This document shows, piece by piece, positions 10,621 to 21,391 of a stretch of DNA of 64,000 nucleotides; the first letter of the stretch is position 1; every line of letters starts with the position of its first letter. The notes below the pieces were generated by a model. That model was given only the letters and a program-made list of their open reading frames with translations, was not told the DNA's origin and searched no databases. Source of the stretch: Variovorax paradoxus NBRC 15149 (GTDB lineage: Bacteria > Pseudomonadota > Gammaproteobacteria > Burkholderiales > Burkholderiaceae_C); the NCBI RefSeq assembly GCF_001591365.1, contig NZ_BCUT01000001.1, positions 124,001-188,000 of the forward strand. Reading direction: 5' to 3'. The position numbers were made by a program, and so were the translations under genes.

Positions 10621-10677
10621 CTACCGTCTCCGCCCGTGAGGGAGGGCTAGTAGGGCCAGCAGCGAAATCTTGGTCAT
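10621..10677 (-). CDS. leuL: leuA leader peptide
   Basis: An 18-residue open frame on the minus strand reads [18 protein letters not shown] and ends in TAG. Five of seven consecutive positions (6-12) are Leu, encoded by CTG CTG, CTA CTA and CTC. CTA is rare in such GC-rich DNA and makes the ribosome sensitive to scarce leucyl-tRNA. The stop lies 21 nt before the terminator hairpin. Stalling at the Leu codons would favour an alternative fold and let transcription run into leuA, as in known leu operon attenuation. No clear Shine-Dalgarno precedes the ATG. A weak promoter (TACATT at 10693-10688) would make the message nearly leaderless, so the true start of transcription may lie further up. Confidence 0.8.
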   Translation of the reverse strand: MTKISLLALLALPHGRRR

Positions 10678-10706
10678 GAGGGTTGTGAATGTAGCACAAG
10701 CCGGCT

Positions 10707-11531
10707 TCAGTTATGCAAGCCCCGCTCGTCGGGCTCTTCGGTCGAGGTGCTGATCACGCTCGCCTGCTGCCCCTTGGCCTTGCGCCACGCGTAGACCACA
10801 TAGCCGCTCAGGCCATAGGCCACGAAGAGGCCGAAAAGCACCGTGGGCGGATGGATGTTGATGACCGCGATGCCGAGCGCGATGAGCACGATCACCACGA
10901 AGGGCACGCTCTTTTTCATCTGGACGTCCTTGAAGCTGTAGAACGGCGCATTGGTGACCATCGAAAGTCCGGCGTAGAGCGTGAACGCGAAGGTGATCCA
11001 CGTGATCTGCGTCCACGAGAGATACAGCACCTCGCCGCCGCGCTTGCCCCACTCGGTCATGAGCCAGATGAAGCCGGCCACGAGCGCCGCCGCCGCCGGG
11101 GACGGCAGCCCCTGGAACCAGCGCTTGTCGACCACGCCGGTATTGACGTTGAAGCGCGCCAGCCGCAGCGCGGCGCAGGCGCAATACACGAAGGCCGCGA
11201 TCCAGCCCCAGCGGCCCAGTCCCTTGAGCGACCATTCGTAGGCGATGAGCGCAGGAGCGGCGCCGAACGACACCATGTCGGACAGCGAATCCATCTGCTC
11301 GCCGAACGCGCTTTGCGTGTTGGTCATGCGCGCCACGCGGCCGTCCAGGCTGTCGAGAATCATTGCGGCGAACACGCCGATCGCCGCGAGGTCGAAACGC
11401 GCATTCATCGCCATCACGATCGAATAGAAGCCCCCGAACAGCGCAGCGAGCGTGAACAGGTTCGGCAGTATGTAGATGCCCTTGCGGCGCTTGCGCGGCG
11501 GCACTTCGTCGGGAACCGTGTCGTCATGCAT
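10707..11531 (-). CDS. pssA: CDP-diacylglycerol--serine O-phosphatidyltransferase
   Basis: Integral membrane enzyme that makes phosphatidylserine from CDP-diacylglycerol and serine, on the way to phosphatidylethanolamine. The 274-residue product has the CDP-alcohol phosphotransferase signature D-G-x2-A-R-x8-G-x3-D-x3-D at residues ~60-82 ([20 protein letters not shown]). Six to eight membrane segments are spread along the chain. The C-terminus is polar and likely cytoplasmic. It lies between ilvC and the leuA leader on the same strand, an order seen in related beta-proteobacteria though the pathways are unrelated. The ilvC terminator lies upstream. Confidence 0.92.
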   Translation of the reverse strand: MHDDTVPDEVPPRKRRKGIYILPNLFTLAALFGGFYSIVMAMNARFDLAAIGVFAAMILDSLDGRVARMTNTQSAFGEQMDSLSDMVSFGAAPALIAYEWSLKGLGRWGWIAAFVYCACAALRLARFNVNTGVVDKRWFQGLPSPAAAALVAGFIWLMTEWGKRGGEVLYLSWTQITWITFAFTLYAGLSMVTNAPFYSFKDVQMKKSVPFVVIVLIALGIAVINIHPPTVLFGLFVAYGLSGYVVYAWRKAKGQQASVISTSTEEPDERGLHN

Positions 11532-11650
11532 TGAATTTGCCTCCGTCCCTCGTGGGCACTGCGCGAACAGCTATCCATCCGATAGCTTCCTGGTCTGTAA
11601 ATCGCATGGGTTCGCAGTGTAGTTCAGGGGGGATGGTCCGCCCCCTCATG

Positions 11651-11676
11651 AAAAAAGGCCACCCCGGCGGGTGGCC
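11651..11676 (-). terminator. Intrinsic terminator after ilvC
   Basis: A perfect 8-bp stem (GGCCACCC, 11676-11669, with GGGTGGCC, 11664-11657 on the minus strand) with a 4-nt loop is followed by TTTTTT (11656-11651). It lies about 40 nt after the ilvC stop and ends the ilvBNC transcript before pssA. Confidence 0.88.
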
Positions 11677-11716
11677 CTCGGAAAACGGGTGCCGCGGCAC
11701 CCGCTTCATTGGCGGA

Positions 11717-12745
<1,029 letters not shown>

Positions 12746-12785
12746 CTATTTAATCTCTGGCACCCCTGTGCGGGGGTGCGTTCAC

Positions 12786-13058
12786 TCACAGTTGGCCGGA
12801 GGGATTCCGGTCCTTCATTTGCTGGTTGATGGACACGAGGTTGTCGTGAATGCGGAACAGCAGGATCAGCAATTCGCTGTAGACGCGAACCATGATCGCG
12901 CCAAAAATCAGGATCGCGAAGCCGGTAAGAATGCCTCTGAAGCCGCCGCTGAAGAGCGCGCCCACGCCGGAAATCAATACCACCAGCAATCCCAGGAAAT
13001 ACAGTATCCGGATGACGATCGGGGTGACCATCTTCTCGAAGCCCAGCAAGTCTTGCAT
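12786..13058 (-). CDS. Small two-helix membrane protein (DUF4282-like)
   Basis: A 90-residue protein with two hydrophobic stretches (~13-36 and ~42-68) separated by a short Gly-rich turn. A polar C-terminal tail predicts a helical hairpin in the inner membrane. It resembles the DUF4282 family, whose function is unknown. It lies between ilvN and ilvC on the same strand, with 55 nt and 52 nt gaps, inside an otherwise purely biosynthetic operon. A GC-rich hairpin (12760-12779) without a T-run separates it from ilvC. Its link with branched-chain amino acids is unproven. Confidence 0.75.
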   Translation of the reverse strand: MQDLLGFEKMVTPIVIRILYFLGLLVVLISGVGALFSGGFRGILTGFAILIFGAIMVRVYSELLILLFRIHDNLVSINQQMKDRNPSGQL

Positions 13059-13113
13059 TACCTTCTCCTCGTGCCTTGGTTTAGAACAGTGGAACTGAGG
13101 GGATCTTCACCCC

Positions 13114-13605
13114 CTACACGCGCAGGATGCGCTCGCCGCGCCCGATGCCGCTGGCACCGGTGCGGACAGTCTCGAGGATAGCGCTACGGTCGATCGCTTC
13201 CAGGAAAGCGTCGTTCTTGCCGTGGTCGCCGGTGAGTTCGATGGTGTAGCTCTTGTCCGTGACGTCGATGATGCGGCCGCGGAAGATCTCGGCCATGCGC
13301 ATCATTTCCTCGCGCTCCTTGCCGACTGCGCGCACCTTCACCATCATGAGCTCGCGCTCCGTGTACGCGCCTTCGGTCAGGTCGACGACCTTCACCACTT
13401 CGATCAGCCGGTTGAGATGCTTGGTGATCTGTTCGATCACGTCGTCCGAGCCGGCGGTGACGATGGTCATGCGCGAGAGGCTCGCGTCCTCGGTCGGCGC
13501 GACGGTCAGCGATTCGATGTTGTAGCCGCGGGCCGAGAACAGGCCCACCACGCGGGAAAGAGCACCTGGCTCGTTTTCCAGCAGCACTGCAATGATGTGT
13601 TTCAT
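13114..13605 (-). CDS. ilvN: Acetolactate synthase small (regulatory) subunit
   Basis: Regulatory subunit that binds valine and activates the catalytic subunit IlvB. The 163-residue product is of the IlvH/IlvN length. The N-terminal ACT domain starts at residue 1 (HIIAVLLENEPGALSRVVGL, then FSARGYNIESLTVAPTED). The C-terminal half (~80-163) resembles the second ALS-SS domain, including FRGRIIDVTDKSYTIELTG. It follows ilvB by 134 nt on the same strand. The gene for the catalytic partner is thus adjacent, as is usual. Confidence 0.95.
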   Translation of the reverse strand: MKHIIAVLLENEPGALSRVVGLFSARGYNIESLTVAPTEDASLSRMTIVTAGSDDVIEQITKHLNRLIEVVKVVDLTEGAYTERELMMVKVRAVGKEREEMMRMAEIFRGRIIDVTDKSYTIELTGDHGKNDAFLEAIDRSAILETVRTGASGIGRGERILRV

Positions 13606-13739
13606 GTTTGCGTGACTCCTCTTTTCGCCTGCGCGGAAGCTTTCGCTTTCGCCGCCCTCCCCCGCGCACGGTAATGCGCAGGCTCGGCGGGCAATAGATT
13701 CGTCAGTAAAGAGTTAAAAGCAAATGCGCCGCAGACCGG

Positions 13740-15524
13740 TCAGAGGTCTTCGGAGCCCAGCAGCATCTCGGTGATGCCCATGCCGGCCTTGACCATCGGG
13801 AACACGTTCTCGGTGGGGTCGGTGCGGAAGTCCATGAACACCGTGCGGTCCTTGAGCTTGCGTGCTTCGCGCAGCGCCGGCTCCACGTCCTGTGGACGCT
13901 CGATCAGCATGCCGACGTGCCCGTAGGCCTCGGCCAGCTTCACGAAATTGGGCAGCGCATCCATGTAGCTGTGGCTGTAGCGGCCGGAGTATTCGATCTC
14001 CTGCCACTGGCGCACCATGCCCAGGTAGCGGTTGTTGAGCGAGCAGATCTTGATCGGCGTGTTGTACTGCAGGCAGGTCGAGAGTTCCTGGATGCACATC
14101 TGCACCGAGCCTTCGCCGGTGATGGTGAACACTTCCGAATCGGGCTTGGCGAGCTTGATGCCCATGGCGTACGGAATGCCCACGCCCATGGTGCCGAGGC
14201 CACCCGAATTGATCCAGCGGCGCGGCTCGTCGAAGCGGTAGTACTGCGCCGCCCACATCTGGTGCTGGCCCACGTCCGAGGTGATGTACGCGTCGGCGTC
14301 CTTGGTCATGTTCCAGAGCGTTTCGACCACGTACTGCGGCTTGATCACGTCCTTGTTGCCGCGGTCGTACTTGAGGCAGTCGCGCGAGCGCCAGGCCTCG
14401 ATGGTCTTCCACCAGTCGGCCAGCGCGCCGGCGTCGGGCTTGGTGGTGCTCTCGCGGATCATCGAGATCAGCTCGGTGAGCACGTCTTTCACGTCGCCGA
14501 CGATCGGGATATCGACCTTCACGCGCTTGGAGATGCTCGACGGATCGATGTCGACGTGGATGATCTTGCGTTCGTTCGTCGCGAAGTGCTTGGGGTTGCC
14601 GATCACGCGGTCATCGAAGCGCGCGCCCACGGCCAGCAGCACGTCGCAGTTCTGCATGGCGTTGTTGGCTTCGATGGTGCCGTGCATGCCCAGCATGCCC
14701 AGGAACTTGCGGTCGCTCGCCGGATAGGCGCCCAGGCCCATCAGCGTATTGGTGACCGGGTAGCCGAGCATGTCGACCAGCGTGCGCAGTTCGTTGCAGG
14801 CGTTGCCCAGCAGCACGCCGCCGCCCGTGTAGATGTAGGGGCGCTTGGCGTTCAGCAGCAGCTGCAGCGCCTTGCGGATCTGACCGCCGTGGCCCTTGCG
14901 CACCGGGTTGTACGAGCGCATCTCGACCTTGTCGGGATAGCCGGCATACGGGGTCTTCTTGAAGGAAACGTCCTTGGGCACGTCCACCACCACCGGCCCG
15001 GGCCGGCCGCTGCGTGCGATGTGGAAGGCCTTTTTCATCGTCATGGCCAGATCCTTCGGATCCTTGACGAGGAAGTTGTGCTTCACGATGGGGCGGGTGA
15101 TGCCCACGGTGTCGCATTCCTGGAAGGCGTCCAGGCCGATGGCGGCGGTGGGTACCTGGCCCGAGATGATCACCATCGGGATCGAGTCCATGTACGCCGT
15201 GGCGATGCCGGTGACGGCATTCGTGAGGCCGGGGCCCGAGGTGACCAGCGCCACGCCGACCTCGCCGGTGGCGCGCGCATACCCATCGGCCGCGTGGACG
15301 GCTGCCTGCTCGTGGCGCACCAGCACGTGCTGGATGGTGTCCTGCTTGTAGAACGCGTCGTAGATGTACAGAACCGCGCCGCCGGGATAGCCCCAGATGT
15401 ACTGGACGCCTTCGGCCTGCAGTGCCTTGACCAGCACTTCAGCGCCCATGAGTTCTTGCGTTGGGTTGCCGGCGCCAGAGGACGCGGCTGCTGCGGAAGC
15501 GAGTTCCGCCTTCGAGATTTCCAT
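13740..15524 (-). CDS. ilvB: Acetolactate synthase catalytic subunit
   Basis: Thiamine-diphosphate- and FAD-dependent enzyme. It joins two pyruvates, or pyruvate and 2-oxobutyrate, in the first common step of branched-chain amino acid synthesis. The 594-residue product has the PYR domain from ~30 (GAEVLVKALQAEGVQYIWGYPGG), with the catalytic Glu in VRHEQAAVHAADGYAR. The ThDP-binding PP domain is at ~470-500, where the usual GDG reads GEGSVQM, ending in SLNN. Asp-to-Glu at that metal ligand is conservative. The start is taken at ATG 15524, with AAAGG upstream; the open frame continues 5' without similarity. Its ~25-residue N-terminus is Ala/Ser-rich. Confidence 0.94.
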   Translation of the reverse strand: MEISKAELASAAAASSGAGNPTQELMGAEVLVKALQAEGVQYIWGYPGGAVLYIYDAFYKQDTIQHVLVRHEQAAVHAADGYARATGEVGVALVTSGPGLTNAVTGIATAYMDSIPMVIISGQVPTAAIGLDAFQECDTVGITRPIVKHNFLVKDPKDLAMTMKKAFHIARSGRPGPVVVDVPKDVSFKKTPYAGYPDKVEMRSYNPVRKGHGGQIRKALQLLLNAKRPYIYTGGGVLLGNACNELRTLVDMLGYPVTNTLMGLGAYPASDRKFLGMLGMHGTIEANNAMQNCDVLLAVGARFDDRVIGNPKHFATNERKIIHVDIDPSSISKRVKVDIPIVGDVKDVLTELISMIRESTTKPDAGALADWWKTIEAWRSRDCLKYDRGNKDVIKPQYVVETLWNMTKDADAYITSDVGQHQMWAAQYYRFDEPRRWINSGGLGTMGVGIPYAMGIKLAKPDSEVFTITGEGSVQMCIQELSTCLQYNTPIKICSLNNRYLGMVRQWQEIEYSGRYSHSYMDALPNFVKLAEAYGHVGMLIERPQDVEPALREARKLKDRTVFMDFRTDPTENVFPMVKAGMGITEMLLGSEDL

Positions 15525-15669
15525 GATCAACCTTTGGAGTTTTTTCGGGAACGAAAAACCTTGGGTGCCCCTTGCCAGCCCTTGTGGGGCCGCGCCAGGA
15601 CTTGAGGCCAAAGCCATGAGCGGACTGATGTTCCGCCGGACCTTGACCCGTTTGCCTTTTGACTTGCAG

Positions 15670-15742
15670 CGCGGATTATGACATTGATGAGCCAGCCGCC
15701 GCGCAAAAAACCCGGTGAAAAGGCACCGGGGCATAATCCGCG
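15670..15742. repeat. Perfect 11-bp inverted repeat between ilvB and the sigma-factor gene
   Basis: CGCGGATTATG at 15670-15680 is repeated exactly inverted as CATAATCCGCG at 15732-15742, 51 nt apart. The terminator-like hairpin at 15711-15730 lies inside the pair. Each arm presents CATAAT as a possible -10 on opposite strands, but neither has a good -35. It could be a regulator site or the outer stem of an ilvB leader RNA. Confidence 0.6.
15705..15730 (-). terminator. Intrinsic terminator upstream of ilvB (possible attenuator)
   Basis: On the minus strand CCCGGTG (15730-15724) and CACCGGG (15717-15711) pair around a 6-nt loop, followed by TTTTTT (15710-15705). It points toward ilvB, about 180 nt before its ATG, and no minus-strand gene ends upstream of it. 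It may therefore act as an attenuator or insulator. I found no convincing leader peptide. Confidence 0.6.
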
Positions 15743-15808
15743 GCAGAAAAACATAAGCGCTTCCCGACATCCATTCCCCACGCGGCGCCCCCCGGCGCCC
15801 CCTCTCGC

Positions 15809-16375
15809 TTGGCCACTGAACAAGAACTTTCCGACTTTCTGAAGAGCGTCGAACGGCGCGCTTTCAAGCGCTCGGTCTACCACGTGCGGGACGAGGAAGC
15901 CGCGCTCGACATCGTGCAGGACAGCATGATGAAGCTGGCGCAGCACTACGGCGACAAGCCGCCGGAAGAGCTGCCGATGCTGTTCCAGCGCATTCTTTCG
16001 AATTGCACCCTCGACTGGTTCCGCCGTCAGAAGACCCGCCGCGCCCTGTTCTCCAACCTCGGCGACTTCGAATCTGCCGGAGACGACGGAGATTTCGATC
16101 TGCTGGAGAACTTCGTCTCGCCAACCGACTCCAGAGAAACGGAGAGTGCCGAGGACACGACCCGCCGCGCCCAGATCTTCCACGAGATCGAAGAACAGAT
16201 CGCGGCTTTGCCAGGTCGTCAACGCGAGGCTTTCCTGATGCGTTACTGGGAAGAAATGGATGTGGCGGAGACGGCCGCTGCAATGGGCTGCTCCGAAGGC
16301 AGCGTCAAAACCCATTGTTCGCGGGCCGTGCACGCCCTGAGCAAGGCGCTCAAAGCCAAGGGAATTTCGCTATGA
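15809..16375 (+). CDS. ECF-type RNA polymerase sigma factor
   Basis: Sigma-70 family extracytoplasmic-function sigma factor, 188 residues. Region 2 is ~12-75, with YHVRDEEAALDIVQDSMMKL. An acidic linker (~95-125) precedes region 4 (~130-185), with LPGRQREAFLMRYWEEMDVAE and a helix-turn-helix in MGCSEGSVKTHCSRAVHAL. The TTG at 15809 is the likely start, because no ATG occurs before region 2; no strong ribosome site is visible. It overlaps the DUF3619 gene by 4 nt (ATGA), and DUF3106 and RDD genes follow, a set repeated in Burkholderiales. The stimulus is unknown. Confidence 0.9.
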   Translation: MATEQELSDFLKSVERRAFKRSVYHVRDEEAALDIVQDSMMKLAQHYGDKPPEELPMLFQRILSNCTLDWFRRQKTRRALFSNLGDFESAGDDGDFDLLENFVSPTDSRETESAEDTTRRAQIFHEIEEQIAALPGRQREAFLMRYWEEMDVAETAAAMGCSEGSVKTHCSRAVHALSKALKAKGISL

Positions 16376-16800
16376 ACACTAAGGTTCCAACCTCTTCTTT
16401 TGCTGCCGAGGATCAATTCGGCCGGCGCATCGCTGCGCGGCTGTCCGAGGGCAACCAGGAGCTGCCGCACGACATCGGCGAGCGGCTGCGGGTCGCGCGC
16501 GCGCAAGCCGTCGCCATGCGCAAGCAGGCACCCCAGCTGCGGGCAGCCTCGACGGTCATGCAGTCCGGCCATGTGGCAACGATGGGCGGCGGCTGGTGGA
16601 CCCGCATCGGCTCGGTGGTGCCCCTGCTTGCACTGGCTGCAGGGCTGATCACCATCAGCGTGATGCAGGACGAGGACCGGGCGAGCGAATTGGCCGAAGT
16701 CGATTCCGCCCTGCTGACGGACGATCTTCCCCCTGCCGCCTACACCGACCCTGGTTTTGCCCAGTTTCTCAAGGTCAAGGCGGATGGCGCTTCCGACTGA
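16372..16800 (+). CDS. DUF3619 single-pass membrane protein (possible anti-sigma factor)
   Basis: A 142-residue protein with a polar, basic N-terminal region (~1-75). One membrane segment (~83-100, VVPLLALAAGLITISVM) follows, then an acidic C-terminal stretch (~103-142) predicted outside the membrane. It matches the DUF3619 family. It overlaps the sigma-factor stop by 4 nt, so translation is coupled. Small single-pass proteins encoded immediately after an ECF sigma gene are often anti-sigma factors, and this architecture fits, but no ZAS Zn-binding motif is present. The role is inference. Confidence 0.78.
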   Translation: MNTKVPTSSFAAEDQFGRRIAARLSEGNQELPHDIGERLRVARAQAVAMRKQAPQLRAASTVMQSGHVATMGGGWWTRIGSVVPLLALAAGLITISVMQDEDRASELAEVDSALLTDDLPPAAYTDPGFAQFLKVKADGASD

Positions 16801-16820
16801 GTCATTTCTCTGTTGAACGA

Positions 16821-17711
16821 ATGCGACGCCCTCCCGTTTCCCGCACCGATACGCCTCGCCCGCTGCGCCCGCCAACGTCGGGCGCTGTCATTTGGGCGGG
16901 TGTCCTTGCCGCTGCGTTGTTCGGCCTGACGCTCGCCAGCGCCCAGACGCATTCGGAGCAGCCGCTCAAATCCGCCGGCAGCGGCGCACAGGCGGCGGGT
17001 TCGCCGCCATCCGCCTCGAAAACCGCCCCGGCCACCCGGCCGTACTGGAGCGAACTCAGCGCGAAGCAGCAGCAGGCGCTGCGGCCGCTCGCGCCGCACT
17101 GGCACGCCCTGAACCCGGGGCACAAGCGCAAATGGCTGGCACTGTCACGCAACTACGCGAACATGTCGGCCGATGACCAAGCCACCCTGCACAGCCGAAT
17201 GATCGAATGGGCCGCCCTGAGCAATCAGCAGCGGGCCCAGGCGCGCCTCAACTTTGCCGAGGTGAAACGCGTCCCTGCCGACGAACGCAAGGCCAAGTGG
17301 GAGGAGTACCAGGCCCTGAGCGAGGAAGAAAAGCGCCGGCTGGCGGAGCGCGCGCCCGCCAAGCCACGCGGCGCTGCCATTCCGGTGCGCCCGGTTCCTG
17401 CGCAGAAGCTGGTGACGGTGCCGGCCGTGACGCCGGCGGGGCAGCACACCCCCCGCATCATGCTGGCCCCGCCTGCCGCTTCCGTGCCAGCCACGGTGCC
17501 CGCCGCCATCATGGTGGCGTCCCCGCCGGAACGCATCCCGTCCGCCGTCTCCGCGCCCTCCCCGTCCGCCACCATGTCGCAGCCGACTCCGGCCGAGGCC
17601 CAGGTACCCATGCCATCATCGGCGGCCGCCCAGGTTTCGCCGCCATCGTCGCCATCACCGTCCGCCTCCAACCCTGCAGGCCGTGGCGCCGAGCAGCCCT
17701 TGCCTCCCTGA
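16821..17711 (+). CDS. DUF3106 domain protein, exported, Pro/Ala-rich
   Basis: A 296-residue protein with an N-terminal hydrophobic segment (~22-42, ending LASAQ) that is a signal peptide or anchor. A central DUF3106-type region (~75-175) is made of repeated short helices containing WHALNPGHKRKWLALSRNY and MIEWAALSNQQRAQARLNF. A long Pro/Ala/Ser-rich C-terminus (~195-296) is probably disordered. Trp/Arg-rich repeats of this kind recall metal- or stress-responsive periplasmic proteins, but no function is established. The ATG at 16821 is 20 nt after the DUF3619 stop. It is the third gene of the sigma-factor operon. Confidence 0.75.
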   Translation: MRRPPVSRTDTPRPLRPPTSGAVIWAGVLAAALFGLTLASAQTHSEQPLKSAGSGAQAAGSPPSASKTAPATRPYWSELSAKQQQALRPLAPHWHALNPGHKRKWLALSRNYANMSADDQATLHSRMIEWAALSNQQRAQARLNFAEVKRVPADERKAKWEEYQALSEEEKRRLAERAPAKPRGAAIPVRPVPAQKLVTVPAVTPAGQHTPRIMLAPPAASVPATVPAAIMVASPPERIPSAVSAPSPSATMSQPTPAEAQVPMPSSAAAQVSPPSSPSPSASNPAGRGAEQPLPP

Positions 17712-17725
17712 TTCCCAAGGTTTCG

Positions 17726-18292
17726 ATGGCTTCAAATTCTTCCGAGTTCTCGGAATCGAATCCCTCTTCATCGCTCGCAGATACCCCCTCCAGCGCTCCT
17801 CTTCTGATAGTGCCCGGCCTGTGGCGGCGAATGGCATGCTGGCTGTATGAAGGCATGCTGCTGTTCGCCGTGGTGTTCGTCGCGGGCTGGCTGTTCAGCA
17901 CGCTCGGCCAGATGCGCGACGCCATGGATTCCCGCCGGCACCTGCTCCAGGCCTTCCTGTTCGTGGTGTTCGGCGTCTATTTCGTCTGGTTCTGGACCCG
18001 GGGCCAGACGCTGGCCATGAAGACCTGGAACATCCGCATCGTCGATGCGCACGGACGCCCCCTCACCCAGGCCCGCGCGCTCCTGCGCTACCTGCTCAGC
18101 TGGATCTGGTTCCTGCCGCCGCTGGCCGCCATCGCGCCTTTCAAGCTTTCGGGCGGAGAATCCACGGTGTTGATCTTCGGATGGGTCGCCGTCTGGGCAT
18201 TGCTGGCGCGCTTTCACCCCGAGCGCCAGTTCTGGCACGACGCCTGGGCCGGTACGCGGCTCATAACCTCCAAGCCGATGAGCCGCCGATGA
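17726..18292 (+). CDS. RDD-family membrane protein
   Basis: A 188-residue integral membrane protein of the RDD family. A polar Ser-rich N-terminus of ~27 residues is followed by the Arg of the RDD core (LWRRMACWLYEGMLL). Three to four membrane segments follow. The conserved MKTWNIRIVDAHGRPLTQAR motif sits at ~105-124, and the final Asp is in FWHDAWAGTRLI. RDD proteins are of uncertain function; some act in ion or compatible-solute transport. It starts 14 nt after the DUF3106 stop and overlaps dgkA by 4 nt (ATGA), closing the sigma-factor cluster. Confidence 0.85.
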   Translation: MASNSSEFSESNPSSSLADTPSSAPLLIVPGLWRRMACWLYEGMLLFAVVFVAGWLFSTLGQMRDAMDSRRHLLQAFLFVVFGVYFVWFWTRGQTLAMKTWNIRIVDAHGRPLTQARALLRYLLSWIWFLPPLAAIAPFKLSGGESTVLIFGWVAVWALLARFHPERQFWHDAWAGTRLITSKPMSRR

Positions 18293-18696
18293 GTGCCCTG
18301 CCCAAGCTTCCCGACCCCGCCGTGAACCCGCAAAAGGCCCGCAAGGGCCTCGAGCGCGTGTGGCATGCCACCCTGATCTCGCTGCACGGCCTTCGCGCGG
18401 GCTGGAGCGAGCCGGCGTTCCGCCAGGAAGCCATCATGGCCGTCGTGATGATCCCGGCGGCCTTCTGGCTCGGCCGCAGCTGGGTCGAAGTGGCCCTGCT
18501 CGCCGGCAGCGCCATCCTCGTAATGATCGTCGAGCTGCTCAACACCGCGGTCGAAGCCGCCATCGACCGCATCGGCCCCGAATGGCACGACCTCTCCAAG
18601 CGCGCCAAGGACATGGGCAGCGCCGCCGTGCTGCTGTCGCTCACCCTGTGCGGCGGCATCTGGCTGGCGGCGCTGTGGCATCGCTTCGCGTCATGA
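18289..18696 (+). CDS. dgkA: Diacylglycerol kinase
   Basis: Small integral membrane kinase that phosphorylates diacylglycerol to phosphatidic acid, recycling lipid turnover products. The 135-residue product has three membrane segments. It has the catalytic-site sequences EPAFRQEAIMAVV (first conserved Glu) and the signature VELLNTAVEAAIDRI (second Glu/Asn). An N-terminal polar extension of ~20 residues precedes the family core. It overlaps the RDD gene by 4 nt, so it is probably co-translated with it. Confidence 0.93.
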   Translation: MSALPKLPDPAVNPQKARKGLERVWHATLISLHGLRAGWSEPAFRQEAIMAVVMIPAAFWLGRSWVEVALLAGSAILVMIVELLNTAVEAAIDRIGPEWHDLSKRAKDMGSAAVLLSLTLCGGIWLAALWHRFAS

Positions 18697-18727
18697 AGAT
18701 GCCCGCCGCACGAGGCATGATGGCGGC

Positions 18728-19318
18728 ATGAATCCTGAATTTTCGATCTGTGTGTATTGCGGCTCGCGACCCGGCGAGCGAGTCGAGTTTTCCAAGGCCG
18801 CGGAAGCGGTCGGCCAGTGGATCGGCGCGCACCGCGGCCAGCTGGTCTACGGCGGCGGACGCACCGGCCTGATGGGCACGGTGGCCGAGGCCACCCGCAA
18901 CGCCGGCGGCCGCGTGGTCGGCATCATTCCCAAGGCGCTGGTCGACCGGGAACTGGCCAATCCCCTGTGCGACGAGCTCCACGTGGTCGACACCATGCAC
19001 GAGCGCAAGGCCATGATGGGCGAGCGCGCCGACGCCTTCGTCGCGCTGCCGGGCGGCATTGGCACCTTCGAGGAACTGTTCGAGATCTGGACCTGGCGCC
19101 AGCTCGGCTACCACGACAAGCCCACGGGCATCCTCAATACCGCCGGCTACTACGACGGCCTGCTGGGCTTCCTGGCGCACAGCGTGCGCGAGGGCTTCAT
19201 GGGCGATTGGCAGATGGAACTGATCCGCACCGGCACCAACCCCACCGAACTGCTCAGCGCGCTGCGCGCCGAGGTGCCCCTGCACCCCCGCGACGACCGG
19301 CTGGCCGAAAACCTGTAG
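18728..19318 (+). CDS. LOG-family protein (cytokinin riboside 5'-monophosphate phosphoribohydrolase type)
   Basis: Rossmann-fold nucleotide hydrolase of the LOG/TIGR00730 family, 196 residues. The diagnostic PGGIGTFEE motif (near 113) and the upstream GRTGLMG and MHERKAMM segments are intact. In plants and some bacteria these enzymes release free cytokinin bases from riboside monophosphates; in most bacteria they probably act in nucleotide salvage. It follows dgkA by 31 nt on the same strand and converges on glnB. Nothing in the neighbourhood shows a hormone role. Confidence 0.9.
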   Translation: MNPEFSICVYCGSRPGERVEFSKAAEAVGQWIGAHRGQLVYGGGRTGLMGTVAEATRNAGGRVVGIIPKALVDRELANPLCDELHVVDTMHERKAMMGERADAFVALPGGIGTFEELFEIWTWRQLGYHDKPTGILNTAGYYDGLLGFLAHSVREGFMGDWQMELIRTGTNPTELLSALRAEVPLHPRDDRLAENL

Positions 19319-19342
19319 CGCGCTTCCCGGAGCGGGCCTTTT

Positions 19343-21372
<2,030 letters not shown>

Positions 21373-21391
21373 ACGGAAGGAAGAAAAAGGC

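Noticed and set aside
10688..10718. TTGCAT/TACATT promoter just before the leuA leader peptide
   Set aside because: Spacing is 19 nt and transcription would start 4 nt before the leader ATG; too weak to list as a feature.
12760..12779. GCACCCC/GGGGTGC hairpin between the DUF4282-like gene and ilvC
   Set aside because: 7-bp stem but no T-run on either strand and in the middle of an operon; not supportable as a terminator or riboswitch.
15527..15700. Possible branched-chain leader peptide for ilvB containing LINVII
   Set aside because: The frame has no start codon near the Leu-Ile-Val stretch and runs ~50 codons past it, unlike a short attenuation leader.
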